The notes under the pieces: model-generated
What the model was told of the DNA's origin: nothing
Databases searched by the model: none
The model's input: only the letters and a program-made list of their open reading frames with translations
Position numbers and translations under genes: made by a program
Assembly: GCA_036365455.1 (NCBI GenBank)
Contig: JAWQUS010000010.1
Span: forward strand, 16,602,501 to 16,666,500
Reading direction: 5' to 3'
Origin: Macrosoma leucophasiata
Taxonomy: Eukaryota > Arthropoda > Insecta > Lepidoptera > Hedylidae
Length of the DNA: 64,000 nucleotides
Shown: positions 12,322 through 23,827 of the stretch, piece by piece
How the letters are laid out: each line of letters starts with the position of its first letter
Numbering within the stretch: the stretch's first letter is position 1

Positions 12322-12730
12322 ATTTGATAAAGGATAAAGGATAAAGGATTGATAGACTTCCTTTTGATATTTATTTATTTGATCTATTATGCAATCGTTA
12401 CTATCTCCAAAATGTACAAATACGCCCCGTTGTGAATGTTGAAGCTATTTGGGATAGAATTGGGCTTCCCACGTTCTATTGTAGTTGTTATTATAATTAG
12501 CACTTCAAGTGTATTGCAGTTCTTATATTGCAAGGTTGTTTCATAAAACACTATTGCAACTTGTAAGCTCTGTAGTTATCAACAAAGATCTTTGTTTAGT
12601 TTGTGAAGATAGATTATACGTGTATCTAATTGTATTCTTTTAAACGTTTTAGTGTCGGTTATTATTTCACAAGTTTGTTTTGTATGGTGTGGTCTTAATT
12701 TGGTATGTACTTATATAATAATTGAAATCA

Positions 12731-13390
12731 TCTATACTTATAATAAAACTGTAGAAGTGTAAATTCTGTATATCAAAAATATTGAAAAACTAAATACCAG
12801 GGGATGTTACTAGATCGATACCGAACACAAATATGTGATTAGAAAAAAAATTGTCTGTCTGTCTGTCTGTTTGTTCAAGCATCACACAAAAACTACCGGT
12901 CCGATTACGATGAACCTTGGTATAATAATACTTAAACGTTTGGCACACAACACTTTTTATCCCGGAAAAAAATCTATTTGTCTGTTTGTTTGTGCACGCT
13001 AAATTCAGAAATGGCTTCTAAAAGTAAAAAATGGACCCTATTTCTAATCCGCCGCTGTCTGTCTGTCACCAGGCCGTATCTCAGAAACAGTGATAGCTAG
13101 AAAGCTAAAATTTTCACAAATTATGTATTTCTGTTATCGCTATAACGACAAAATTAAATACTAAAAATAAGAAAATAAAAATATTACGGGGTCCAAGGGA
13201 GCATACAATGTTTTTTTTCGTATATTTTTTGCTCGATATTAATAACAGTAGCAAGTAGACGCTTTAAATTTTCACAGAATTTAAAGGTTTTATATGTTGT
13301 ATATTACCTTCCAAAAATCTTAATTTTTATGCCATTTCTGGTACGGAACCCTTCGTGCACGAGTTCGACTCGCACTTGGTCAAATTTTTT
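12731..13390 (+). repeat. RTE-like LINE 3' region, copy 1
   Basis: Block order: ATAATAAAACTGTAGAAGTG, a GTCTGTCT run, ACAAAAACTACCGGTCCGAT, CTGTCTGTCACCAGGCCGTA, ATAGCTAGAAAGCTAAAATT, and GGAACCCTTCGTGCACGAGT near the end. The same order recurs at 37018-39118, where a mariner splits it. Confidence 0.65.
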
Positions 13391-14367
13391 AGAAGCAGTA
13401 GAGGAGTTACAATGTTATTATTTTTCTGTGCACAATGGTATTAACACTATTTGGCGTAAGATTGTTATTCAACATAAGTTAAAATAACGTCTAAAATAAA
13501 ATACATATATTGATAATATAAGATTTTTATTTCAAAACACCATTAGATGCCTCATAAACTTTGTAGCTCAGGGATTTGGGGCAATTAGCGAAAATGTATG
13601 AAAAAATATATCCAATTAAACGTGATATGTTTAATTCACAACTTTTGATTTCATCAAATGACCTTAATCTGAGAATACAGTCAAGGATAATATTAATTGC
13701 ACATTCAAAATTTTAATATTGAGGGTGGCTGTATTATTTTGATTACTTGATTAGGGAAGCAATAAAAGGAAATTGTTACTTTCAAAGTATTTATTTGCAT
13801 GTTTACACCTAAGAAGTAGAAGAAGTATGTTATAGCAATAGAGAAGTACAAGATATAATACAAAAGTTTCATAGTGTTAAACACAGTTAAAAACAATACA
13901 CTTATAACAGGAAATAATTGAACTAACATATGGCATTTCTTGACGTACATTTCTTGATTACAATGGTGTAACATTACTTATGAACAATAAATTAGTTTTA
14001 ACATTTTTAAAGTCATAATTAGAAACTATTATTCACTATGATAGTAAGATCATTGAGAGAATTGCAAGAAAATAGTAGGTAACAAAGAAGCTATAGTAAA
14101 GTATGAGTATTTTCATAAAAACGCTACAAAGCAGAAATAGCAAGTATTAGACTAGTCACATTATTTTAAATTATTATAAAACAAGGTCAAGTTGCGAAAT
14201 AATATAGAATTAGATGAGAGATCAAAATGATTTTGCAAAATACTACATTCACGCATGTTTTCAATGAAAACGTATTACTCAACGCGCTGGGTTTTAATTT
14301 TGACAAATACTGAAGGTCTACAAAACTAAATATCTACACTAATATCACAGATTTAGTCGAGATGATC
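13391..14367. other. Downstream of CPR-2, no gene seen
   Basis: AT-rich non-coding sequence 3' of the minus-strand CPR-2 gene. The 89-codon frame at 13705-13974 has biased hydrophobic composition but no support. Confidence 0.4.
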
Positions 14368-16718
14368 TTAATGATGATGAATGACGGGCGGGGTGTTGTG
14401 CACCACGGCGTTGAATCTGTCGAGAAAACAATGTCTAATTTACAAAACCACTTACAATGCATTATTGCGATAACATGTGTTTAATAAAGTTACAAGGTTA
14501 AACCATTGCAGAATAGGCCTCTAGACAAAATGGTGTCTTTATATTACATCTGACTACACTAAGTGCTTGATTACTGTGCATTTGGTCTCATTTCAGATTC
14601 GCCGCGGCTTGTTGATATTAGAAAAACATTAGAAGTGTATATGGATTAGTTTGGTAACAGAATTTGCGGTGAATTAACTTATTAAACATCATAATACTTA
14701 AGCTTTATTTCCCAAGCGACTTTGCACCATGGAATGGTATAATAAAAAAAGTAGAGTTCCTTATTTGGGTCATGGTCTCTTTGGGTGCGAACTTTTCTAA
14801 TTATATATGGTTATTAATATGGACACAATCGATATTAATAACTGTTGCTCATATTTTAAAGAATGGAATTCTTCCAAACCGGGAATGTATCCTTTGTTTT
14901 ACTGCTAATGGAATAATACGTGACGTATATTACAAATTTTTGATGGTTCCATTTGCCTCCGCATTGTTAGTAAAAGGTTTCTCAAGCTATCAGAAATGAA
15001 ATGTGTGCTTTTTAAATTCGTTCAGGGGTTGTAATTTAATCCTCAGTTTCATTCATTATTTCTATTGTTTGAGTATATTATGACTTCTGGAAGTTAAACG
15101 CTAACAAAATAATAGTGCTTTGCTACTCCTAGGAGCACATGACCTCAACTAATTAGTGATGATTGCCTCGGAGGTTTTCAAGCGAGTGTCACATATCGTT
15201 TAAGCCAGTGATGCCCAAAGTGGTCCATATAGACCCCCTAGGGTCCATGGGACTCGACGGGGGCTGTCTCCGTAGGCGTAAATAAAATTTGGAAATATGG
15301 GAATGTGATATAAATGGAGCAAGGTGGGGGATCCACGGAAACCAGATAAAAATTGAAAGGGGTCTACAAGAAAAAAATATTTGGGATACTCTGGTTTAAG
15401 CATTTGAATCAACAAATAAAATAGAGTCGCAAAGTGAACAAGGTAACTCATTAAATTGTTAATGTGTAAAAGCATGAGTTCAACAGTGGAATATATTTAG
15501 GGAGATGGCAAAAATCTTACCCATTATGGTGGTCAGCGGTGTAGGTGACCTTGCGGAAGGAACCATCAGGCTGCAGCAGGGAGTACTCGCCCTTGACTAC
15601 ATCACCGTCGCGTGTCTCGTGCTGGGACTTGTGGTCACCAGTGTGAGGGTCTTCGACGGAGTAAGAGTAGCCGTATTTGGGATGAGCCTGAAAATAAGAA
15701 CAAATATATGAATTAAAAAGTACCTTCATAGGAATAATAGGTTTTAAGTAGAATTTTGCTAGTATCTCATATGAAGTACGCCAAGATGATTGATTAATAT
15801 GCTATAAATAATTAATATAGTATCTTCGGAAGTAACAGCATCTATGCAGACGGCATTGAAACTTATTACTTTTTTATTACATTCAGGGAATGTACTAATT
15901 AATCATTAACATACATCTGTTACTAAAGTAGAAAAGAAAAAATATTGATTTAACGATTACTTGGCTTAATTCATTATGTTGACTTTAATTCTTTAAATTT
16001 TGGCAAAGCACAACAATGTGCAAAATACATATTAGTTTATTTAGAATATTACAATCTATATATAAACTGCAAACTTTTCACTATATCGAAGCAAAGTTTC
16101 ACGTTACGTTATATCTAACAGGAACAAGATAGAGATCACTACTTTACTATTTGTGTTACCTATCTAGTGATTGGTATACATCTATGTACTTCATAATAAT
16201 ATAAACTACTAACGTATTCATCGACGTAATGGGCTTCCTGGTGGGCGGGCGCGTGAACAGCGTGGATGGCTGGAGCCGAATGGTAAGCAGGAGCGGCGTG
16301 GTAGGCTGCGTGGACAACAGGAGCCGCATGAATGACTGGTGCTGCATGAATAGCAGGGTAGTGCACTGGAGCCTCATGCACTTGATCAAGCCGGTGGATA
16401 TTCTGTGACGACACAGCCGGGGCATGGTGAAGTAGGCCAGCATTGCATGCGGCCACCATCGCGCAAACAGCTACAATCTAAAACAATATTAAGGTTTTGT
16501 CATAACTGTATTGCCTCATACATCCTTAGATATAGGGCACTTAATGTAAACAACGTCGTTATGTAATATTCAAAGCAGAAAACGCAGCTTGAGAGCTCAA
16601 TGACGGAACAACATGCTCCAGTTTATAACATTTCTGAAACAAATTATCCCGAGTGTAGCAGTTGCGTAATTATTCGATAGCCCTAACATTTGAAAGGAAT
16701 GCTTACTTTGGAGAACAT
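14368..16718 (-). CDS. CPR-2: RR-2 cuticle protein, four exons
   Basis: Exons on the minus strand: 16718-16707 (M-F-S-K, GTAAGC donor), 16477-16214 (88 codons, GTTAGT donor), 15687-15521 and 14416-14368 (stop TAA at 14370-14368). The predicted protein is about 163 residues. Exon 2 gives a signal peptide ([14 protein letters not shown]), [11 protein letters not shown] and a His/Ala/Pro linker ([21 protein letters not shown]). Exon 3 is a good RR-2 domain: [45 protein letters not shown]. Exon 4 finishes it as [16 protein letters not shown] phase-2 intron splits the Gly codon of NG|FNAVV, an intron the right-hand cluster lacks. Intron 3 (about 1.1 kb) holds a hAT MITE. Expected role: secreted chitin-binding protein of hard cuticle. 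The domain call is secure; the species orthologue is not known. Confidence 0.9.
15206..15393. mobile_element. hAT-type MITE
   Basis: 188 bp with terminal inverted repeats CAGTGATGCCCAAAG / CTTTGGGATACTCTG-like, flanked by a perfect 8-bp target duplication GTTTAAGC (15198-15205 and 15394-15401). It lies in intron 3 of CPR-2 and is non-coding. Confidence 0.85.
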
Positions 16719-16743
16719 TTTGCTTTAGACAGATGCCTTCGAA

Positions 16744-16778
16744 CTGGTATTGCTTTGATAGTGCACTCTTTTTATATA
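16744..16778 (-). promoter_or_regulatory. Core promoter of CPR-2
   Basis: TATATAAAAA (16778-16769) with ACCAGTTCG about 30 bases downstream, then the exon 1 ATG at 16718. Confidence 0.6.
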
Positions 16779-17494
16779 ACAAACAAAACATAAGCAGTGT
16801 GGAGGGGCGTCTATTCCTGACGATATCCGATCAGCTCACAGTAATAGCCGTATTACCAATCTGCTCACTTTGTCGAGTTTCAACACCCGATAATACAATA
16901 TGTAGAAAAAAAAGAACATTAAGTGAGAGGCTGATAATGTTACGATTATTTTTACAATTATTTAATTCGATTACCTATTTGTGCCGAAAACATCCGATTA
17001 TGAACATATTTCGAAAGACTCGGCGATGAGCCCAATTGCGACATCCATTCTTTAGATATGTATTGTGATCAAGGCAGATATTGAAAGTAGTTAAGGTATT
17101 GAACAGAAAATGTACTGCTTCTTATCGCGTGCTCATTTCTCGTAAACTATCTATTACTGTACTAGAAATAGGCAGGTACATGTAATTATATATTGGATCA
17201 CGCCATGCTTAAAATGCATCTAAGTGCGACTCGGGCTTGCGTGTGCAGGGTTCCGTACAATTGAGAGATTCCCTAAGTTATCTTACACAATATAAGATTA
17301 AGAATGGTCTATTTTCGCCTACTTTCTTTAATAACTTCAAAACTTTAACAAAATTTAGTAAAAAATAAAATGTTAATGAGATCCTAGAAATAAGGCCTTT
17401 TATTTGACATGTCACACAATGTACTCTTTGAGAAACTTTATTTAAAAATATGTTAAATTATCTCCAAAAATAAAGTTCAATCGCTAAATGTTAG
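16779..17494. other. Upstream of CPR-2; no gene
   Basis: Non-coding. At about 17219-17262 there is an RTE-like tip (AAGTGCGACTCGGGCTTGCG..GGGTTCCGTAC), the reverse of the end of the repeat at 12731-13390. Confidence 0.45.
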
Positions 17495-17697
17495 TTAGTG
17501 TTCAGCACTATCGTGTTCCGGTCAGGTACGGCCCTGTAATTTCCTGCACAGAGGCATAACACCTTAGGCCTCAGAAGTGGTAACGCATCTGCATTTTGAC
17601 CTCGGGTCTTTGTGTAGGTGTATATAGGCTGTAGTTATAACTTAACATCAATGTGAACTGCATGCTTGTTTACCAATTTCATTACATAAAAAAAAAC
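17495..17697 (-). repeat. Element X, 5' two-thirds
   Basis: Reverse-orientation copy from the AGCACTATCGTGTTCCGG block to the ACATAAAAAAAA end. Confidence 0.75.
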
Positions 17698-18008
17698 AAA
17701 ACCAACAATGTATACCAAATTAAAATTCAATCAGACCGGTACTTTCAGAGTGACCCACAGACAAACTGGTGGAGGAGTGATCTTATATGGCTTACGTTTT
17801 TTTCCATTTGAGGGACGGAACCCAAGGAACACCTTGTCAGTTTTTAAAATCGAATGAGGCTAATTAGGCTTTTCGTTTCACTGGATTAGTATTTATTTGG
17901 GTAACACTTGAAACTGTGTTACATTGTGTGCACAGTTAGTTGTGCAATTGTTTAATTTACTGATATTGAACATGAAAAATCTATTGAGTAATATGAAATT
18001 ATAAAACG

Positions 18009-18570
18009 TAACTTCATGCCTGTATTCCTTGAAGTGGCAGGCAAAGGCAAATGTTTATTAGGCATTATATTAGGTATATCAAGCAGCGTCTATCCTTCGT
18101 GGTTCAGTCTCGAATTCTTACGTTTTTCGGACACGTTTCGAGACGGTGTGATCACTCCATAGAACGCTTGACTGTCCAGGGAGTTTTCAACGGCAGAAGA
18201 GGACGTGGTAGATCTCCTATGCGCTAGGCCGACCAAATTAAAGCCGCTACTAAGAAATCGTTCTACTATTGCACCCGAAAAGCATCGGTACGTGAGGAGT
18301 GGCGGCGAGTTGTGAAGCAAGCCACCAACCCTGAAGTGACAACCACGACGACTCTGTCAAGAGTTTAACGACCAAGAAGAAGGTATTAGGTATATCTTTA
18401 TATGGCAAATACTCACCATTCGCCAGTTCCATTTATCTCATGGAAAACTGTAAAACTTCCGAAAAATGGTTATAAGCCAACAGCATTTCCTTCTCAGTTG
18501 GGGAATTGAACTTGGAACCTCAGCATAGTAGAAGTGCCCTGCTATCACTAATCTAGTGAAGCAGAAAACT
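18009..18570 (-). repeat. Degenerate SINE (tRNA-head family 1), split by a LINE fragment
   Basis: The tail piece TAACTTCATGCCTGTATTCC (18009-18053) and the head piece with GGGAATTGAACTTGGAACC (about 18415-18570) match the SINE seen intact at 53561-53861. The LINE fragment 18090-18369 lies between them. Confidence 0.55.
18090..18369 (+). pseudogene. Non-LTR retrotransposon pol, C-terminal fragment
   Basis: Translation gives FFGHVSRRCDHSIERL, GRRGRGRSPMR, stop, ADQIKAA, EEWRRVVKQAT. This is the conserved C-terminal tail after the reverse transcriptase domain of several insect non-LTR elements. A TAG replaces the usual Trp of the RSPxRW motif, and the copy is truncated on both sides. Confidence 0.75.
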
Positions 18571-18710
18571 AATGTGCATCTATAGTGAAATGAATTTTAA
18601 CATCTTAGAAGGTCTGAGTTGATTTGAATTTACTATTTTGGAATGTGATAAACCATCTCTCAAGAGATTTCTTATCACAACTATTTAGTATTGGTATAGT
18701 AGTAAAGGCA

Positions 18711-18895
18711 TTATCCCTTATCTTTGGTTCTGTATAGATTTTTCAATTTTCTGGAAGTTGCCCAGTACTTCGAAGTTTCGTAATGTGCCCGGAGATGTCA
18801 ATAAGCTCGCCACCTGTTACATGGACCAACGTAAGCGGCGAATCGAGGGTGTTTGCATCTGTTCTTGTATGTACCTCTGCCTACCTAGGAAATTG
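18711..18895 (+). repeat. SINE family 1 body fragment
   Basis: Matches the body of the 53561-53861 SINE (CTGGAAGTTGCCCAGTACTT, GTGCCCGGAGATGTCAATAA, CTCTGCCTACC) without its tRNA head. Confidence 0.6.
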
Positions 18896-19114
18896 AATTA
18901 TTTTTAAATTGAACTTGAGATGAAGTTTAAGAATGTAGGTCCCATCGTATTATCTTACCTAGGTATCTGTCACTTAATGACAGCGCCAGCTCTGCCATAT
19001 TCAGATGATAATGCTAATTTAGTATGTGTGTCGAGGAAATAAAAATTCTTTCATCTTCTTCACGATTTTATAAGTTGGCACAATGACAAAATGGTTTAGA
19101 CTCCAGGTGTTCTA

Positions 19115-19385
19115 CTTGGTGGTAGAGTGGTCTCTGCAACGTCCGTGACGTTGCAGAGATGGACTTCAAAAGCATATGCACCACCGCATTACCTCCACTA
19201 CTTTCCGCTGAATGATAGCGTTCAGGTCTATCATATTCCGATCAGAGAGTAATATTCGTTACAAAAACATGACAAATTAGCCCTTAGAAGTAGCAACGCA
19301 TCTATATGGAAATCTCCGGGTCTTATGTAGATGTTTATATTCTATTTACGGCGTATTGCTTACCAGTAATATGAACTGATTTTCG
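19115..19385 (-). repeat. Element X, diverged copy with 13-bp hairpin
   Basis: Reverse copy. The usual GAGCTCC hairpin is replaced by a perfect TCTCTGCAACGTC / GACGTTGCAGAGA inverted repeat with a 3-base loop (19131-19159). Confidence 0.6.
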
Positions 19386-19446
19386 TCTATTGTGGTTGAG
19401 AAGACTACTACTACGCTCAAAGTTGTTTTTTTAATGTCAAAAGCTT

Positions 19447-19650
19447 GACAGACAAGCAGACGGGCCACCCGATGGAAAGTGTTTACCGTCGCCTATGAAC
19501 ATTTGCAACATCAGGGGAGTTGCCAACGCGTTGCCAGCCCTGAAGGACTCTTTTGACGCCTGTTTTGAAGAACCTCATATTGTAGCGCCGGGGGAACACC
19601 TCAGATGGAAGTTCTTGCACATTTGTTGATGATTATGTATACTTGGGACA
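19447..19650 (+). repeat. Lepidopteran interspersed repeat fragment
   Basis: Contains GACGGGCCACCCGATGGAAA, TTGCAACATCAGGGGAGTTG and GCGTTGCCAGCCCTGAAGGA, recognisable as a common lepidopteran repeat from general knowledge. Its class is not assigned. Confidence 0.5.
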
Positions 19651-20546
19651 AGCAGTCCAAATGGACTGTTTAATCTGTGTTCGGTAAAAAAGGATCTAAG
19701 GCCACATACTGGCCACTGTCTATGAAGATGGCGTCTGTCATCTATTGTTCTATTATTTTATGTCTTCACTTTTTAGACTTTACTTTTACAATGTACATGA
19801 GAAGCAATTACAAGATTTATTATTTCTAAAACTACTAATTCTTTTCCTTTCAACTATCACCTGTGCATCAATTCTTCGTACATTCTGTTTACTGTTTATT
19901 CCGGATACGGTCATGGGCGTCATGGCTACGAAAACATTTCAGGTATCTGGCAGTTTCGTTTATGGAGCTCCATAATCTCCCTCATAATAATGACATTATC
20001 ACAGCCTCGTCACGTGCCTATTGAATAAATAGCTTATCTCCTAGTCAGTGGCACGCAAACTGTTAGATTGCAACTTAGGATTATTTACGTAACTACAATT
20101 CACTTACAAAATCATAGCACGACGGTAATAAAATAGGGATAACTCAATTATCTCGATTATAAAAACATTTTGTGTTATGATATACGTGTACAGTATAATT
20201 ATTATTTCAAAACTGTTGAAATAAGAAGTGGGATGTTTTTTATTTCCTCCGCAATATTACTACTTTACAAATTGTATGTTACTGCAGTTATATGAAGTGT
20301 ATGTGGGTGTTGGTAGCTTGAGCTAATTTTTATATTGTAAACGGGACTTAATCGCGTGCTATTTTAATCGAAGTATTTACCTCGACACTCGACGTTTCGG
20401 CCGTAATGCAACGGCATTACGGTCGGTCGGTACGGTCGGTTTGTATTTTTATATTGTAAAAATATGAATACAAATCGTGAAAGTTTAAAACAATTTGAGC
20501 TAATTTGTTAGTAAATAGGAGCTAGAGCTTGCTATTAATACATTTC
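19651..20546. other. No gene seen
   Basis: AT-rich DNA. A small inverted repeat CCGTAATGC..GCATTACGG lies at about 20400-20425. Confidence 0.4.
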
Positions 20547-20553
20547 GATTTTA

Positions 20554-20910
20554 TAATAATAATAATGGCAACCCATTATTCGTCCCACTACTGGGCACGA
20601 GTCACTCCCGTTTTTGGGGGGAGGCTTGGAGCTTACTCCACCACGCTGCTCCAATACGGGTTGGTGGAGATAAGGGTTAGTGGCCAACCCACTATCGGAT
20701 GTTTTCAAACCGCACATAAGGCCTCCGACAAGGTTTAACGACTACTATCTATCGATAGCAACCGACCGAAATGTGCCCTCCGAAACACGGAAACGCGCAT
20801 TTTTTTAATTTGCCACTTGCATTCACCCATCTCACACCCGACCGCGCCCATATCGCTTAACCGAGTAGATCGCTTACGATCTACACCAGCCGCGGGGCCA
20901 TGCGCGCTTT
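20554..20910 (-). mobile_element. Non-LTR retrotransposon 3' end with (TTA)n tail
   Basis: About 357 bp ending, on the minus strand, in GGGTTGCCATTATTATTATT. Possible 7-bp target duplication GATTTTA (20547-20553, 20911-20917). A second copy at 25619-25970 has a better duplication. Confidence 0.65.
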
Positions 20911-20934
20911 GATTTTAGAGTAATACTAAATGAT

Positions 20935-21022
20935 TTATCGCGGCTGACATTATTATGCCGTGGAGGCGTTGGAACGAGGCTTTGGTCCAGCAGTGGACGT
21001 GTTACGGCTGATGACGATCGCG
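20935..21022 (+). repeat. LINE 3' tip
   Basis: GGCTTTGGTCCAGCAGTGGA followed by ACGGCTGATGACGAT is the typical 3' tip of lepidopteran non-LTR elements. Confidence 0.6.
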
Positions 21023-21060
21023 GCTGTACTCGAATAGAAATCTATTCAATACTGATAAGA

Positions 21061-21225
21061 AATTACAATAGGCCCTTTCATTTATTGGTCAAAACTTGAT
21101 TAAAATGGTCGACAAACGTTACATAGGTAAGGTGCAAAAGAGATAACGCTCTACAGACCCGAAATAAGCCGAAGTCCCCTTTTTAAAGTTCATGTGCAAT
21201 ATTTCTAGTTGGATACTGTACAGTA
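21061..21225. mobile_element. TA-type MITE, diverged partial copy
   Basis: Related to the elements at 24484-24738 and 39746-39953. It shares the AAATGGTCGACAAACG block and an end running GTGCAATATTT…ACTGTA. Confidence 0.5.
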
Positions 21226-21278
21226 CCACTGTTATTTTAGTTATTTAACGAAGAAAAAAAACTAATTTCACCTTTTTT

Positions 21279-21390
21279 TTGTTATGTAATGGAAGTGGTA
21301 AACAAGCATACAGTTCACATTGATGTTAAGTAATGACTGTAGCCTATAGACGCCAACACAAAGACCAAGGTCAAAATGCAGATGCGTTAC
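21279..21390 (+). repeat. Element X, left half (split by LTR element)
   Basis: Runs from the TTATGTAATGGAAGTGG end to GATGCGTTAC, where the LTR element begins. The right half continues at 24068. Confidence 0.85.
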
Positions 21391-21628
21391 TGTACGGGCT
21401 AATGCACCGCACATTAGTTGTATCAGCATTTTACACCATACGCCTCATTTCAACATACTTATTTTATTATTATATTCAGTTCGCATTAGGTAATCAAGTT
21501 CGCCGCGCGTTCTCACATTTCATTCATATCATTATCAGTTAGTTATTATTGGACAGTTTTATATACAAGTTTTTATCAGTTTATATGATTTTTATTTATC
21601 AGTAACTCTTTGGGGTCTAACCCAAACA
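21391..21628 (+). repeat. 5' LTR
   Basis: 238 bp beginning TGTACGGGCTAATGCACC and ending GGGTCTAACCCAAACA. It differs from the 3' LTR at a limited number of scattered sites, so the insertion is not brand new. Confidence 0.85.
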
Positions 21629-21629
21629 T

Positions 21630-21646
21630 TGGTCCTTCGAGCCGGA
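21630..21646 (+). promoter_or_regulatory. Primer-binding site of the LTR element
   Basis: TGGTCCTTCGAGCCGGA starts one base after the 5' LTR. It is complementary to a tRNA 3' end reading …TCGAAGGACCA, which suggests a tRNA-Tyr-type primer. Confidence 0.6.
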
Positions 21647-21659
21647 TTGTAATTTACCC

Positions 21660-23730
21660 GTAATCAAGACGGAGAATAATAGCGACCCACAAAGTCATAA
21701 TCAGAATGCAATCAGAGACAAGAAACCAGTTGAGAAAAAAGTATTTTGTTTGATTTCAGTAGTCCTATCACTTCTATTATTTTTCATGACGTTCATACTT
21801 GTGTCGCAAGCTATAAATTATAACACAACATCACTACAGCCAGTCAATGGGATTTATTTTGATCACATTACCGACATGGATGTAATAAGAGATGACTGGC
21901 GCCTCGTAGTCTACTATGACACACAGCCCTCCCGCGACGGGAATTCCGCTCTTATCAAATATATCAAGTACCTGAAACTAATATGTGAAAGTATAAAAGA
22001 ACAATTGTATTACAACGGGATCATATTACAACTCAAACACGGCGCGGATGAGTTACAACTTTACGATAACATGATAATGAGTCATCAACCTGGATCACCT
22101 GTTCGACGTCGCCGCGGTTTAATCAACGGTGTTGGCTACATCGCGAACTCTCTTTTTGGTGTATTGGACGCACGGTTCGCGGATAAATACGAACACGATA
22201 TCGATACCATCAGGAACAACGAAAATCATATTGCCGCTCTGTGGAAAAATCAAACTTCCGTAATAGAAGCGGAGTTCAATTTTATCAAGAATATGGAAAA
22301 TATCATGTCGAAACACCACAAGACTGTAAACAAAAAATTAACCGACTTAGAAGGCAAAGTTACTCTAATTCAGTCAAAAGTTATGCTAACAACCGATTTT
22401 CTTTCATCTGCAATGATTGCAAACAATATTTTCTACACATTAAAAAGTTATCAAGATCTACTACTCCATACTCTTACTAATATAATACAATGGAAAACTT
22501 AATTTACATTTGTCGACTCCTGAACAGCTGAAGCGCGAGTTGAACATAATATCTGGTCAAATTCCTCGAGACTTATATTCTCCAATAGATACGCTCGATC
22601 TGTCAAATATATATAGCCTGCTGCAAGTGCGAGCTTGAATGTCAGAAAGGTATCTTATTACCGAAGTAAAAATTCCACTGATAAGCCTCGGCTTAGGAAT
22701 GAGTCTTGATATCTCGTAGCAGTCTCGACTGCTACGAGATATCAAGACTCATTCCGGTTCCTCATCGTGTTGGAGATAAGAGCATCAGGATCGTCCCTGA
22801 ATTAGAATTTGTTGCAGTTAATTTACACAGAAATAACATAATTTTGCTGACGGAGAACGAGATCAAGTCGTGCACTCGTCAAAGATCAGATCTCATATTA
22901 TGTCATGTTAAGAAACCGATACTGGACATAAAGGATGACCATAGCTTTTGCATGACAAGGGCAGAATCAAGAATATGTGATACGAGAAGAGAGTTATGTA
23001 ACGATGTCTGGTCTGAATTAAATATCATAAATAATTATTGTGCTGCGGAGTGTGTAACGTGAAACTGCTATGCGATAATGAAATAACTGCCGTCCCACTG
23101 TCTAGCGCCGGGCTATTGTCCGTGACAGAAGGTTGCGTCATCAAATTAGCTGACTTCATGGTCTATACTCATAAACAGGGAACTAATCAGATAAATTCTA
23201 GTCCATCTTTCATATTGCCGGGAATTTCGCCTATCAATAATATCGTAAACTTAACCATACCAAAATCTTCCAAACAAAATGGGAGTGCCGAAATTATTGA
23301 CAACCACAACCAAATAATAGACATCCAAAACAAGTTGGATGTCATCAAAAACAGTAATCCGGTATCAGATGAATTGACATACCACGATTACCATCACTAT
23401 ACTGCAATATACGTACTCTTTGCGATCGTTATCATGGTTGGTCTCGTTTACGTTTTGAGACGTGTAAGGAGATGCAGAAGGAGCTTGTCAACTGATGAGT
23501 CCGTGACAGCAGCGGCAGCAGGGGAGGTCGGGGCCGGTAGGCCGCGCCCCGCCCTCCAGTCCAGAGACATCAGTGTACAGTGCAGTGTGATGTGTGGTGA
23601 TAATATGCGCGGTGAAGTGTTGTGTAGTGATGTTGAAAATAGTGAGACATCTAGGGCACACGCGTCTAAACGTAACAATAGTACATCACCTGTACTTAGA
23701 TCAGTTTATTGTATACCCGATTCATCCTAG
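21660..23730 (+). pseudogene. env: Retroviral-type envelope (env) pseudogene, baculovirus F / errantivirus-like
   Basis: The first frame is open from the LTR end without an ATG until 21786. The hydrophobic leader begins upstream of that ATG, so the natural start was probably supplied by a spliced leader or is lost. A basic cleavage site RRRR (22104-22115) is followed by a fusion-peptide-like stretch GLINGVGYIANSLFGVLD, and coiled-coil-like sequence comes next. The final frame carries a membrane span (about 23400-23460, YTAIYVLFAIVIMVGLVYVL) and a basic cytoplasmic tail ending at 23730. Breaks: a frameshift in an A-run near 22495 (stop at 22500), an in-frame TGA at 22636, a 60-bp palindromic insertion at 22696-22755, and a frameshift near 23045-23060. 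It cannot make an intact envelope. Known members of the family mediate membrane fusion. Confidence 0.85.
22696..22755. repeat. Perfect 29-bp palindrome inside env
   Basis: Arms 22696-22724 and 22727-22755 are exact inverted copies separated by two bases. The right arm is in register with the env reading frame; the left arm looks like an inverted duplicate of it. Confidence 0.9.
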
Positions 23731-23827
23731 AAGTAAATCCTACTAACTTAGGATTAGTTTATTATTGTTATCATCTTGTTATAGTAAGATCATCTCCCTA
23801 CTAACTTTCCTTTGCCGCCCGGGAGCA

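Noticed and set aside
21750..21788. Env start at 21750
   Set aside because: That codon is TTG. The frame is open upstream to the LTR and the first ATG (21786) cuts into the hydrophobic leader, so the true start is not determinable here.
23448..23678. Antisense frame in the env tail
   Set aside because: Shadow of the env cytoplasmic tail, which is contiguous with the membrane span.
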